The notes beneath the pieces were generated by a model. It was not told the DNA's origin. It did no database searches and saw nothing but the letters and a program-made list of their open reading frames with translations. DNA of 64,000 nucleotides from Gramella sp. KN1008. GTDB taxonomy: Bacteria > Bacteroidota > Bacteroidia > Flavobacteriales > Flavobacteriaceae. The stretch is taken from the NCBI RefSeq assembly GCF_004332155.1, contig NZ_SJDV01000001.1, forward strand, positions 310,001 to 374,000, given 5' to 3'. Each line of letters begins with the position of its first letter. Within the stretch, counting starts at the first letter, position 1. Positions 8,864 through 17,896 of the stretch are shown piece by piece. The translations under genes and the position numbers were made by a program.

Positions 8864-9721
8864 TTGGGAGAAAAAATTGATGTTTCCGTTATAATCCTCA
8901 CATACAACGAGGAAAAGAATATAGAGACGGCCATAAAAAGTGTTGTCAAATGGGCAGATGAAGTGATTATTCTTGATAGTGGCTCTCAGGATGGCACAAT
9001 AGATTTATGTAATAAGTACGATGTAAAAATTCGTTATCGGGAATTTGATAATTATGCTAACCAAAGGCGGTATGCCATTAAGGAGATTCAACACAGGAAT
9101 GAGTGGATATTTTTTTTAGATGCTGACGAGTATTTGCCTGAAGAATTAAAAAGTGAGATAAAGTTGGAATTAAATGATCCAGAATATGATGGCTATTATA
9201 TTAAATATCGATTCTATTTTCTTGGAAAATGGATAAAGTATGGATCTTATTATGGTACTGAAATATTACGTTTATTTAAGAAAACAAAGGCCGATGTTTC
9301 CAGAGATATGAATGAACATATTTTCGTTGATGGAAAGGTTGGTAAACTTAAAAATGATTTTATTCATGAAGATAAAAAGGGGATTTCTGAATGGATAATA
9401 AAACATAATAAGTATGCAACTTATGAAGCAAAAGAACTTATTAAGTTCTCCAAGCCATCTTCATTGATTAAGACCTCAGATAATTTTGGGAAACTTAACG
9501 GGAATCAAGCCCAAAGAAAAAGGTGGATTCGAGAAAAAATTTGGAATAGGCTTTTGCCTCCTTTGGTTCGGCCTTTTATTTATTTCTCTTATCGTTACTT
9601 TATTAGACTTGGTTTATTAGATGGTAAAACGGGTTTAATCTTCCATTTTTTACATGGTTTATGGTATCCTTTGTTAATTGACGTTAAATATTTAGAAATG
9701 AAAAAGAAATGTGCGGAATAA
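8864..9721 (+). CDS. Glycosyltransferase family 2 (WaaE/KdtX-like)
   Basis: A 285-residue GT-A enzyme. VSVIILTYNEEKNIETAI opens the fold, IILDSGSQDGT (about 35-45) binds the nucleotide, and FFLDADEYLPEEL (about 83-95) holds the metal-binding DxD. The pattern 'decision on ADEV…DSGS.DGT…DADE' fits the WaaE/KdtX-type subgroup that modifies core sugars. No membrane segment is evident except a weak hydrophobic stretch near the C-terminus. The start is a TTG at 8864; no ATG or GTG precedes the conserved core. It overlaps asnB by 13 bp. Confidence 0.87.
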   Translation: MGEKIDVSVIILTYNEEKNIETAIKSVVKWADEVIILDSGSQDGTIDLCNKYDVKIRYREFDNYANQRRYAIKEIQHRNEWIFFLDADEYLPEELKSEIKLELNDPEYDGYYIKYRFYFLGKWIKYGSYYGTEILRLFKKTKADVSRDMNEHIFVDGKVGKLKNDFIHEDKKGISEWIIKHNKYATYEAKELIKFSKPSSLIKTSDNFGKLNGNQAQRKRWIREKIWNRLLPPLVRPFIYFSYRYFIRLGLLDGKTGLIFHFLHGLWYPLLIDVKYLEMKKKCAE

Positions 9722-11613
9722 TTGGAGCGATAGGTCTCAATGATAACCCTGGAAAAGATATTTTGAAATATATATCTCATCGGGGTCCTGATTCCGAAGG
9801 ATTTGTAAACGAGTCAGATGTTTTTTTAGGTCATACCAGGCTTTCCATTCAGGATCTTTCAGAGAATGGAAGCCAACCAATGAACTCCAAAGATGGAAAT
9901 TTCGTAATTATATTTAATGGTGAAATATATAATCATTGGGAATTGAGAAAAGACTTAGAAAAGGATTTTACCTTTTTTTCGTCTAGTGATACTGAAACAG
10001 TATTAAATGCATACATTAAGTATGGTGAAGATTTTCTGCAAATGCTTAACGGAATATTTGCACTCGCTATTTATGATAGAAGTACAAAAAAACTATTAAT
10101 TGCAAGAGATCCTATAGGTGTAAAACCATTATATATCTACGAACAAGAAGGAGTTCTTTTCTTTTGTTCAGAAATTAAGGGAATTCAGTCTTTCAATCTG
10201 AAAAATGAGATTTCTGATAAAGCATTAGCCAATTACCTTACCTATTTGTGGTCACCAAATGGTTTTACACCATATAAAAACATTAGAAAATTAGGGCCTG
10301 GAAGTTTTATTAGTCTTTCGTTAAATGACCCTGTTACGATTATTGAAAGAAAGTATTATCAGATACCCTTTAAAGGGGAATATTCATCAAAAAATGAAGA
10401 TGTATTAGTTGATGAATTAGAGCAGAAATTATTAAAAGCGGTAGATAGGCAGCTTCTTTCAGATGTTCCTGTAGGCTTCTTTTTATCAGGTGGCTTGGAC
10501 TCTAGCTTATTAGTTGCTATGGCCAAAAAGCTCCATGCTAATAAGAGGTTTGAATGTTTTACAATTAAAACGGGTTCCAATTTTGGAGCAGAGGGATTTT
10601 CAGATGACTTAAGCTATGCTAAAAAAGTTGCGCGACATTTAGATGTGCCCTTAAATGTTGTGGACGTTGATCAAAATATTGCAGATAATTTCGATAAAAT
10701 GATCTGGTTTTTGGATGAACCCCAGGCGGATGCAGCCCCTTTGAATGTTTATAATATCTGTAAATTGGCTCGGGACAAGAATATTAAAGTGTTAATTGGG
10801 GGTACAGGTGGTGATGATCTTTTCTCCGGGTATAGGAGACATCAAGCTTTAAGGCTGAATAAGCATTTTGAGAAAGTACCATTACCTTTACGAAAGGCGG
10901 TTAAATCCATAAGCTCAATAATGCGATCTACCACCCCAGGTATAAGAAGATTTAAAAAAATAGCTTCTAATTTCGATGAAGACTCCCTTGGAAGAATGGC
11001 TGGTTACTTTAACTGGACTTCTTATGATACAATGATTTCTTTATTTAATGACCAATATCGCAAAAGTTTAAGTGGTTATATTCCTTCCGATTATTTAAAA
11101 GATTTAAATCAGGAAATACCCTTGGAGAATTCTGCTTTGAATCAAATGTTGTATTGGGAAATGAAGTCTTTTTTGGTAGACCATAACCTTAATTATACCG
11201 ACAAATTATCAATGGCCGTTGGTGTCGAAGCTAGAGTTCCTTTTTTAGATTTAGAGTTAGTCGAATTTTCTACTAAAATTCCACCAGACTTGAAACTTAA
11301 AAATAATGAAACCAAATATTTATTAAAAAAAGTAGCGGAAAGATATCTTCCTTTGGATGTCATTTATCGACCAAAAACTGGATTTGGTGCACCTGTAAGG
11401 AAATGGATAACAGATGATTTAAAACCGTTGATAGAACAAAGACTTAATCATAAGCGGCTACAAGAAATTGGGATATTTGACTCAGACAAGGTGTGGACAC
11501 TAATAAATGATAATGAGAAAGGTAAGATCGATGCATCTTATACTATATGGGTGATTTTAGCCATTGAGTCCTGGTTTAGACAATTTATAGAAGGAAAACC
11601 GTATTTTAAATAA
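9709..11613 (+). CDS. asnB: Asparagine synthase (glutamine-hydrolysing)-like amidotransferase
   Basis: This 634-residue protein has an N-terminal class II glutaminase domain with the nucleophile Cys2 in MCGIIGAIG, and SHRGPDSEG and FNGEIYNH motifs. A C-terminal synthetase domain carries the PP-loop SGGLDSS (about 261-267) and GGTGGDDLFSGYRRH (about 364-378). Length matches the AsnB family. Inside a polysaccharide locus such enzymes are usually thought to amidate a sugar carboxylate (for example a uronic acid) rather than make asparagine. That substrate is inference here. It overlaps its upstream neighbour by 13 bp and its stop overlaps the next ATG (TAATG). Confidence 0.88.
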   Translation: MCGIIGAIGLNDNPGKDILKYISHRGPDSEGFVNESDVFLGHTRLSIQDLSENGSQPMNSKDGNFVIIFNGEIYNHWELRKDLEKDFTFFSSSDTETVLNAYIKYGEDFLQMLNGIFALAIYDRSTKKLLIARDPIGVKPLYIYEQEGVLFFCSEIKGIQSFNLKNEISDKALANYLTYLWSPNGFTPYKNIRKLGPGSFISLSLNDPVTIIERKYYQIPFKGEYSSKNEDVLVDELEQKLLKAVDRQLLSDVPVGFFLSGGLDSSLLVAMAKKLHANKRFECFTIKTGSNFGAEGFSDDLSYAKKVARHLDVPLNVVDVDQNIADNFDKMIWFLDEPQADAAPLNVYNICKLARDKNIKVLIGGTGGDDLFSGYRRHQALRLNKHFEKVPLPLRKAVKSISSIMRSTTPGIRRFKKIASNFDEDSLGRMAGYFNWTSYDTMISLFNDQYRKSLSGYIPSDYLKDLNQEIPLENSALNQMLYWEMKSFLVDHNLNYTDKLSMAVGVEARVPFLDLELVEFSTKIPPDLKLKNNETKYLLKKVAERYLPLDVIYRPKTGFGAPVRKWITDDLKPLIEQRLNHKRLQEIGIFDSDKVWTLINDNEKGKIDASYTIWVILAIESWFRQFIEGKPYFK

Positions 11614-13775
11614 TGAGACAAATAATTCAAGACCTTAAACAAGGTAACACTATATTAGAAGAGGTTCCTGCACCACAGGTGAAAACCGGCCAGGTACTTA
11701 TAAAAACCAGTCGGACCCTCGTTTCTTTAGGAACTGAGCGTATGCTGGTGGAATTTGGCAAGGCAAATTTTATCGCCAAAGCCCGCCAGCAACCTGATAA
11801 GGTAAAGCAGGTGCTGGATAAAATGAAGACAGATGGGGTAATGCCTACTCTTGAGGCTGTGTTCAACAAATTAAACCAGCCCTTACCTCTAGGATATTGC
11901 AATGTTGGAACTGTGGTAGCTGTTGGAAAAGGAGTTTCAGAATTCCAGGTGGGAGATCGTGTTGCATCCAATGGTAATCATGCAGAATTTGTATCAGTTC
12001 CTAAAAATTTAGTTGCAAAGGTACCTGAAAACGTTAGTGACGAAGAAGCAGCATTTACAGTAATTGGAGCAATTGGTTTACAGGGGATTCGTTTAATAAA
12101 TCCAACTTTTGGAGAAACTATTGTAGTCATCGGGTTGGGACTTATCGGCCTGGTTACAGCAGAACTTTTGAAAGCAAATGGATGTAAAGTGATCGGGCTG
12201 GATTTCGACCAGCAAAAAGTTGATCTTGCAAAAGAAAAAGGAATAAACGCTATGAACCCTGGAATGGGAACGGACCCTGTAAAATATGTCCTTGAAAATA
12301 CTTCCGGGATTGGAGCGGATGGCGTTGTTATCACCGCTTCTTCACAAAGCAATGAGATCATTCACCAGGCTGCGGAGATGAGTCGGAAAAAAGGACGTAT
12401 AGTCCTCGTTGGAGTTATCGGTCTTGATATACAACGCGCAGACTTCTTTGAAAAAGAATTAAGTTTCCAGGTGTCCTGCTCCTATGGACCCGGTAGATAC
12501 GATGATGATTACGAACAAAAAGGGATCGATTATCCTATTGGTTATGTTCGCTGGACAGAAAAGAGAAATTTCGAAGCCATCCTGCAAGCTATAGCTTCTG
12601 GTCAACTTGACGTAAAACCTCTTATCACCGAAAGGGTGAAACTGGAGAATTATGTGGAGATCTATGGGGATATGCGTAAGCAGGGATCAATCGCCTCTAT
12701 CCTGGAATTCCCCGAAGATTCCAAACAGATTTCCAAAGTAAAAGTATCCGAAAGGAAATTTGAAGCTTCCGAAGGAGTATTCGGAATCATTGGATCCGGG
12801 AACTTTACATCTTCTACTATCATTCCGGGTATGAAAGCCGCGGATGCTAATCTTAAATACATAGCCAGTGCAGGAGGCCTTTCAGCAAAAACTCTGGCGA
12901 AAAAAGGGGAAGTAACCTATGCCTCTTCAGATTATAAGGAGATCCTGGAGGATAATGAAGTTGATATGGTAATGATTACTACTCGTCATAACCTGCATGC
13001 TCCAATGGCTAAGGATGCCCTTTTGGCAGGAAAAAATGTGTTTGTAGAAAAGCCATTATGTCTCAATGCTGAAGAATTGGAAGAGATCGCTAAGATTTCC
13101 GAAGAAAAGAAAAAAATGGTGATTGTTGGCTTCAATCGTAGATTCTCTCCCCTGGCAGTGAAAATGAAATCTCTCCTGGGTGAAGGCCCGAAAAATATAA
13201 TTGCAACCATGAACGCTGGATTTATTCCTTCAGATGTCTGGATACATGACCTGGAAGTGGGCGGAGGAAGGATCATAGGAGAAGCCTGTCATTATATTGA
13301 TCTTTGTACTTATCTGGCAGGAAGCAAGGTGGTTTCGGTTTGTATGAATGCATTAGGAACTGCTCCAGAAGAAAATACGGATAATGCCTCTATTCTTTTA
13401 AAATACGAGAATGGAACTAATGCTGTTATAAATTATTTTGCAAACGGTAGTAAATCCTACTCGAAGGAACGTATTGAGGTCTTTAGTCAGGAAAGAACTC
13501 TCATTCTTGATAACTGGAGAAGCTTGAAAGCTTATGGAGTAAAAGGTTTTTCAAAAATGAAAACCAAGCAGGATAAAGGCCATAAGGCTCAATTCGAGCA
13601 ATTAGTAAATTCTCTTAAAAAAGGAGGAAAAGCCATTGTGCCATTTGAAGAAACCTACAACACTACCCTTGCCTCTTTTGCCGCTATTGAAAGTTTGAAG
13701 CAAGGTAGATGGATCAGTGTAGAGGAGATGAAAGTATCTAAAAAAATAAAAGAGCAGGAAGCTGCATTGGCTTAA
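11613..13775 (+). CDS. Two-domain oxidoreductase: MDR (zinc-less) fused to Gfo/Idh/MocA
   Basis: The 720-residue protein joins two dehydrogenases. Residues 1-370 form a medium-chain dehydrogenase with GroES-like part and a Rossmann motif VIGLGLIGLVTAELL (about 172-186). Residues 388-705 form a Gfo/Idh/MocA enzyme with FGIIGSGNF (about 388-396), the FVEKPL catalytic-Lys motif (about 478-483) and the later GEACHYIDL. In the MDR half the usual zinc-binding C-G-T-D and GHE motifs are replaced (SLGTERML) and the four-Cys structural loop is absent, so it is probably zinc-independent. The fusion is known from many surface-polysaccharide loci as 'bi-domain oxidoreductase' without an assigned reaction. 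A sugar-nucleotide or lipid-linked sugar redox step is likely. A compositional break coincides with its start. Confidence 0.88.
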   Translation: MRQIIQDLKQGNTILEEVPAPQVKTGQVLIKTSRTLVSLGTERMLVEFGKANFIAKARQQPDKVKQVLDKMKTDGVMPTLEAVFNKLNQPLPLGYCNVGTVVAVGKGVSEFQVGDRVASNGNHAEFVSVPKNLVAKVPENVSDEEAAFTVIGAIGLQGIRLINPTFGETIVVIGLGLIGLVTAELLKANGCKVIGLDFDQQKVDLAKEKGINAMNPGMGTDPVKYVLENTSGIGADGVVITASSQSNEIIHQAAEMSRKKGRIVLVGVIGLDIQRADFFEKELSFQVSCSYGPGRYDDDYEQKGIDYPIGYVRWTEKRNFEAILQAIASGQLDVKPLITERVKLENYVEIYGDMRKQGSIASILEFPEDSKQISKVKVSERKFEASEGVFGIIGSGNFTSSTIIPGMKAADANLKYIASAGGLSAKTLAKKGEVTYASSDYKEILEDNEVDMVMITTRHNLHAPMAKDALLAGKNVFVEKPLCLNAEELEEIAKISEEKKKMVIVGFNRRFSPLAVKMKSLLGEGPKNIIATMNAGFIPSDVWIHDLEVGGGRIIGEACHYIDLCTYLAGSKVVSVCMNALGTAPEENTDNASILLKYENGTNAVINYFANGSKSYSKERIEVFSQERTLILDNWRSLKAYGVKGFSKMKTKQDKGHKAQFEQLVNSLKKGGKAIVPFEETYNTTLASFAAIESLKQGRWISVEEMKVSKKIKEQEAALA

Positions 13776-13805
13776 AAGGCTATTGTGATAATCCTGACAG
13801 GTTAA

Positions 13806-15431
13806 ATGTTCTCAGAAAAAATTTCCTTATACTATAATACTCTTAAGCAAGTAAAGCCAACCCAGCTTTACCATCAGGTGTATTATCGCTTGAAGAACAG
13901 ATTTAGAAATAAATCCTACACCGGAACACCGAAGCAGGTGGTTCCATTGAAACTCCAAAAAGGAATAATCTATCCCAATTCGTTTCTGGGGCAAAACAGC
14001 TTTTCATTTCTAAATCTCGAAAAGCAGTTTATGACTATAGATTGGAACTTTGATCAGTATGGTAAGCTTTGGACCTATAATTTGAATTACTTCGAATTTC
14101 TCCACCAGGAAAATATAACGGTAAAGGAAGGCCTGAGGCTGATCCAAAACTATATTTCATTCGCTGAAGATTTAAAAGACGGTCTGGAACCTTACCCGAT
14201 TTCCCTTAGAGGGATTAACTGGATCAAATTCTTATCAGAAAATAAGATTGAGAAAAATGAGATAGATGTCTTTTTATATCGTGATTATCAGAGATTAGTA
14301 GATAATCTTGAATACCACTTATTGGCAAACCACTTATTAGAAAATGGATTTTCATTATTATTTGGTGCTTATTACTTCCAAGATATAGGCCTGTATGAAA
14401 AGGCAAAAAGCATACTTATTCAAGAATTGAAGGAACAAGTGTTGGAAGATGGTGCACATTATGAGTTGAGCCCAATGTACCACCAGATCATTCTCCATCG
14501 GGTACTGGATTGCTATAATCTGGTAAAGAATAATTCCTGGAAGAGGGGAGAGCTATTATCCCTGTTGAAGGAAAAAGCCGAATTAATGCTGGGGTGGCTG
14601 AATGAGATCAGCTTTCGGAATGGAGAAATTCCCAAACTAAATGATGCCGCAAACGAGATTGCTCCAACAACTAAAGAATTATTAAGCTATGCCGAAGACC
14701 TTGGCTTGAAGCCTGTAATGAAAGGATTGTCCGATTCGGGTTATAGAAAATTTGGCGATGATTATTTTGAGATAGTTGCAGATGTTGGGCAAATCGCTCC
14801 TTCATATCAGCCTGGGCATTCTCATGCAGATAGCCTTCAATTTGTAATGAATTATAAGAATAAGCCGATAGTTGTTGATACCGGGATATCTACTTATGAA
14901 AAAAATGATCGCAGACAATTAGAAAGATCCACAATATCTCATAATACAGTTACTATTAAAGAGCAAAATTCCTCTAATGTCTGGGGAGGCTTTAGAATTG
15001 CGCAGCGGGCGAGGGTTTCCCTTTGGAAAAGTACTGAAACAGAACTCGTAGCTTCTCATAACGGGTACAGGAACCTTGGAGTTACACATAAGAGATCTAT
15101 TCAATATACTTCCGGTATTTTTCGGGTAGAAGATCAGCTATTGGGCAATATTGAAAACCTGCCGGCAGAAGGACATTTGCATTTTCATCCTGATGTGGAT
15201 ATTCAGATAAATAAGCAAACTATCCTTATAAATGAAAATCTGAAACTGGAATTTTCTGGAATTAATGATCTGCAAGTGGAAGAATATCAATTTGCTGAGG
15301 CTTTTAATAAGCTGCAACCGGCAAAAAAAATCATCTACAGGTTTACTCATAAAGCCGAATTACTCTGTCAAGTAGCGAACACAATGATAAGCGCCGCGGA
15401 TCGCATCAAAACTGATGCGACCTTTGGATGA
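13806..15431 (+). CDS. Heparinase II/III-like (alginate-lyase family) protein, apparently cytoplasmic
   Basis: A 541-residue protein with an N-terminal alpha/alpha-toroid half and a C-terminal beta-sandwich Heparinase II/III domain, whose hallmark GHSHADSLQF (about 336-345) contains the catalytic-type His. ERSTISHNTVTI (about 376-387) is a second family motif. No signal peptide is visible (MFSEKISLYYNTLKQ), which is odd for a polysaccharide lyase. The same family recurs beside bi-domain oxidoreductases in capsule loci. It may act on a lipid-linked intermediate, as an epimerase/lyase, or have lost lyase activity. It overlaps the next gene by ATGA. Confidence 0.85.
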   Translation: MFSEKISLYYNTLKQVKPTQLYHQVYYRLKNRFRNKSYTGTPKQVVPLKLQKGIIYPNSFLGQNSFSFLNLEKQFMTIDWNFDQYGKLWTYNLNYFEFLHQENITVKEGLRLIQNYISFAEDLKDGLEPYPISLRGINWIKFLSENKIEKNEIDVFLYRDYQRLVDNLEYHLLANHLLENGFSLLFGAYYFQDIGLYEKAKSILIQELKEQVLEDGAHYELSPMYHQIILHRVLDCYNLVKNNSWKRGELLSLLKEKAELMLGWLNEISFRNGEIPKLNDAANEIAPTTKELLSYAEDLGLKPVMKGLSDSGYRKFGDDYFEIVADVGQIAPSYQPGHSHADSLQFVMNYKNKPIVVDTGISTYEKNDRRQLERSTISHNTVTIKEQNSSNVWGGFRIAQRARVSLWKSTETELVASHNGYRNLGVTHKRSIQYTSGIFRVEDQLLGNIENLPAEGHLHFHPDVDIQINKQTILINENLKLEFSGINDLQVEEYQFAEAFNKLQPAKKIIYRFTHKAELLCQVANTMISAADRIKTDATFG

Positions 15432-16663
15432 AAAGAATTAACAAAATGAAATTATTATTCCTGACCGATAACTTCCCTCCTGAGGTCAACGCTCCCGCCA
15501 ACCGTACTTATGAACATTGTAAGGAATGGGTGAAAAGTGGGGTTGATGTCACTGTTATCACCTGTGCTCCAAATTTTCCCAAAGGAGAAGTATATCCCGG
15601 TTACAAAAACAAATTATACCAGAAGGAGGTTATTGACGGGATCAAAGTAATTCGGGTCTGGAGTTACATCACCGCCAATGAAGGATTTGTAAAACGAATA
15701 CTTGACTATATTTCTTTCGCAATTATGGCCTTTTTTGCAGGGCTTTTTGTGAGGACCGATTTGATAATTGCAACTTCGCCTCAGTTTTTTACTGCGGTCT
15801 CCGGTTATATGCTTTCTTTCTTTAAGAGAAAAAAATGGGTCGTTGAAGTCAGGGACCTGTGGCCTGAATCTATAATTGCTGTTGGTGCCATGAAAAGGAA
15901 CAGAGCGATTCGTTTTTTTGAGTGGCTTGAAAAAAGACTGTACAAGTCTGCAGATCATATAATCGTAGTAACCGATACTTTTAAAAAGAAAATATCAGAA
16001 CGGGGAATAGAATCCGAAAAAATTTCTGTTTTTAAGAACGGTGCTAACCTGGAACTTTTTAAACCCCAGGGCAAAAAACTGGAACTAGAAAGGAAATTAA
16101 AACTGGAGAATAAAACGGTATTTGCTTATATAGGTACTCACGGGATGGCTCATGGCTTAAGTTTTATCCTGGATTCTATCAAACCTCTTGAAGAAACCCA
16201 CCCGGAACTGGCATTTCTGTTCATTGGAGATGGAGCTGAGAAGAAAAATCTACTACAACAGGCAAGTGATCTTGATCTTAAAAACGCCGTATTTGTAGAT
16301 TCAGTATCCAAAAAGGAAGTTGTGGACTATCTGAGTGTGATGGATGTGGCCCTGGTGAATTTGCGGAAAAGCGACACCTTTAAAACAGTTATTCCTTCCA
16401 AGATTTTTGAAGCGGCCGCAATGGAGAAACCAATTTTGCTGGGATTGGAAGGGGAGACAAAAGGAATTATAGAAACCTATAATGCCGGGGTATGCTTCAG
16501 ACCGGAAGATCAAAACTCCTTTTATGAGGCCATAACAGCAATAACGACTAAGGAGAAGTATCAGGAAAATCTGCAAGGATCAAAAAGGTTGGTACAGGAT
16601 TTCGACAGAAGTAAGATTGCAGCTAATATTTTGGAGTGCCTGAAAGAAGTTAAAAGCAAATAA
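15428..16663 (+). CDS. Glycosyltransferase family 4, WbuB-like
   Basis: A 411-residue GT4 enzyme of the WbuB/WcaI type. The N-terminal FLTDNFPPEVNAPANRTYEH, the central VVEVRDLWPESI (about 137-148), and the donor-site VIPSKIFEAAAMEKPIL (about 319-335) are typical. A hydrophobic stretch near residues 88-105 suggests membrane association. Two starts are possible: ATG 15428 (overlapping the heparinase stop) or ATG 15446, which gives MKLLFLTDNFPP and fits the family better. It is the last glycosyltransferase before the epimerase; it may use the UDP-ManNAc-derived sugar made next door, by analogy with WbuB. Confidence 0.87.
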   Translation: MKRINKMKLLFLTDNFPPEVNAPANRTYEHCKEWVKSGVDVTVITCAPNFPKGEVYPGYKNKLYQKEVIDGIKVIRVWSYITANEGFVKRILDYISFAIMAFFAGLFVRTDLIIATSPQFFTAVSGYMLSFFKRKKWVVEVRDLWPESIIAVGAMKRNRAIRFFEWLEKRLYKSADHIIVVTDTFKKKISERGIESEKISVFKNGANLELFKPQGKKLELERKLKLENKTVFAYIGTHGMAHGLSFILDSIKPLEETHPELAFLFIGDGAEKKNLLQQASDLDLKNAVFVDSVSKKEVVDYLSVMDVALVNLRKSDTFKTVIPSKIFEAAAMEKPILLGLEGETKGIIETYNAGVCFRPEDQNSFYEAITAITTKEKYQENLQGSKRLVQDFDRSKIAANILECLKEVKSK

Positions 16664-16726
16664 AATTGTTACTTAAGTGGCTGCGACGATCTCCGTTGCA
16701 TTCCCCGCGAGAATAAACCATATACT

Positions 16727-17842
16727 ATGCTAAAAATTACCATCATCGCTGGAGCGCGGCCTAACTTTATGAAGATCGCGCCTATCATTAAAGCAATTAA
16801 AATAGCCAGGATAGAAGGCGAAGACATAGATTTTCGACTGGTTCACACAGGTCAGCATTATGACAAAAAAATGTCAGGAAGTTTCTTCGAACAACTTGGA
16901 ATCCCTGAACCTCATGCAAACCTGGAAGCCGGTGGAGGAAGTCAGGCAGAACAGACGGCCAATATTATGGTGAGGTTCGAAAAGGAATTACTGGAGAATC
17001 CTGCTGATGTGATTTTAGTAGTAGGAGACGTTACCTCGACCATGGCCTGCAGTATTGTGGCTAAGAAATTAAACACCCAGGTGGTTCACGTGGAAGCCGG
17101 GATACGTTCAGGAGACCTTACTATGCCCGAAGAAATCAACCGAATGGTTACCGATTCCATTACCGATCACTTCTTTACCACATCTGAAATAGCGAACGAG
17201 AATTTAAGAAAGGCAGGAATTGAGGAAAGTAGAATTCATTACGTAGGAAATACTATGATTGACACCCTGCTTTCTAATATGGAGAACCTGATAGATCCGG
17301 AAATCCTTATAGATGGAAAGCCTTTGGAAGATAGTAAGTATTTTGTACTTACCCTGCACCGCCCGGCCAATGTAGATGAAGAAGAAAAATTAAAAGCAAT
17401 GATGCAGGCGATCATTGATGGAACCGGTGAATTGCCAGTGATCTTTCCCGTACACCCCAGGACGGCAAAGATCCTGAAAAATATTGGTATTGATCATGAC
17501 AGATTACATTATGTAGAACCTCTCTCCTATCTTGAATTCAATTACCTGGTTAGGAATGCCAAAGCGGTTGTTACAGATTCAGGCGGAATTACAGAAGAAA
17601 CCACGGTAATGGGTGTTCCCTGTTTAACTCTCAGAGATAATACAGAACGACCGGAAACTATTACTATGGGCACCAATGAACTTGTAGGGACAAGGCCCGG
17701 AAATCTTAAGCCTTACCTGGATAAACTGATGGCCGGCGAATGGAAAAAAGGTGAGGTAATTCCTCTATGGGATGGGAAAACAGCAGAAAGAATCGTTGAA
17801 AGACTTTTATATATTTATTCTAAATCCGAAGCTTACGTTTAA
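16727..17842 (+). CDS. wecB: UDP-N-acetylglucosamine 2-epimerase (non-hydrolysing)
   Basis: A 371-residue GT-B-fold epimerase that interconverts UDP-GlcNAc and UDP-ManNAc in the cytoplasm. Motifs in order: GARPNFMKIAPII (about 8-20), LVHTGQHYD (about 41-49), HVEAGIRSGD (about 120-129) with catalytic acids, PEEINRM, and TDSGGITEE (about 283-291) near the UDP site. Length is as expected (about 370-380). No UDP-ManNAc dehydrogenase is in the window, so ManNAc may be used directly or modified by the bi-domain oxidoreductase. A 63-bp gap precedes it. Confidence 0.94.
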   Translation: MLKITIIAGARPNFMKIAPIIKAIKIARIEGEDIDFRLVHTGQHYDKKMSGSFFEQLGIPEPHANLEAGGGSQAEQTANIMVRFEKELLENPADVILVVGDVTSTMACSIVAKKLNTQVVHVEAGIRSGDLTMPEEINRMVTDSITDHFFTTSEIANENLRKAGIEESRIHYVGNTMIDTLLSNMENLIDPEILIDGKPLEDSKYFVLTLHRPANVDEEEKLKAMMQAIIDGTGELPVIFPVHPRTAKILKNIGIDHDRLHYVEPLSYLEFNYLVRNAKAVVTDSGGITEETTVMGVPCLTLRDNTERPETITMGTNELVGTRPGNLKPYLDKLMAGEWKKGEVIPLWDGKTAERIVERLLYIYSKSEAYV

Positions 17843-17863
17843 TATCACTATTGCCCCTACCAA

Positions 17864-17887
17864 TAGGTTTTTACTAACCTAATTTTT
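17864..17887 (+). terminator. Small hairpin with T tract between wecB and the initiating transferase
   Basis: TAGGTT (17864-17869) pairs with AACCTA (17876-17881) across TTTACT, followed by ATTTTT. The 6-bp stem is weak, so partial termination or attenuation is more likely than a full stop; the downstream genes belong to the same pathway. Confidence 0.3.
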
Positions 17888-17896
17888 AAAATACAT

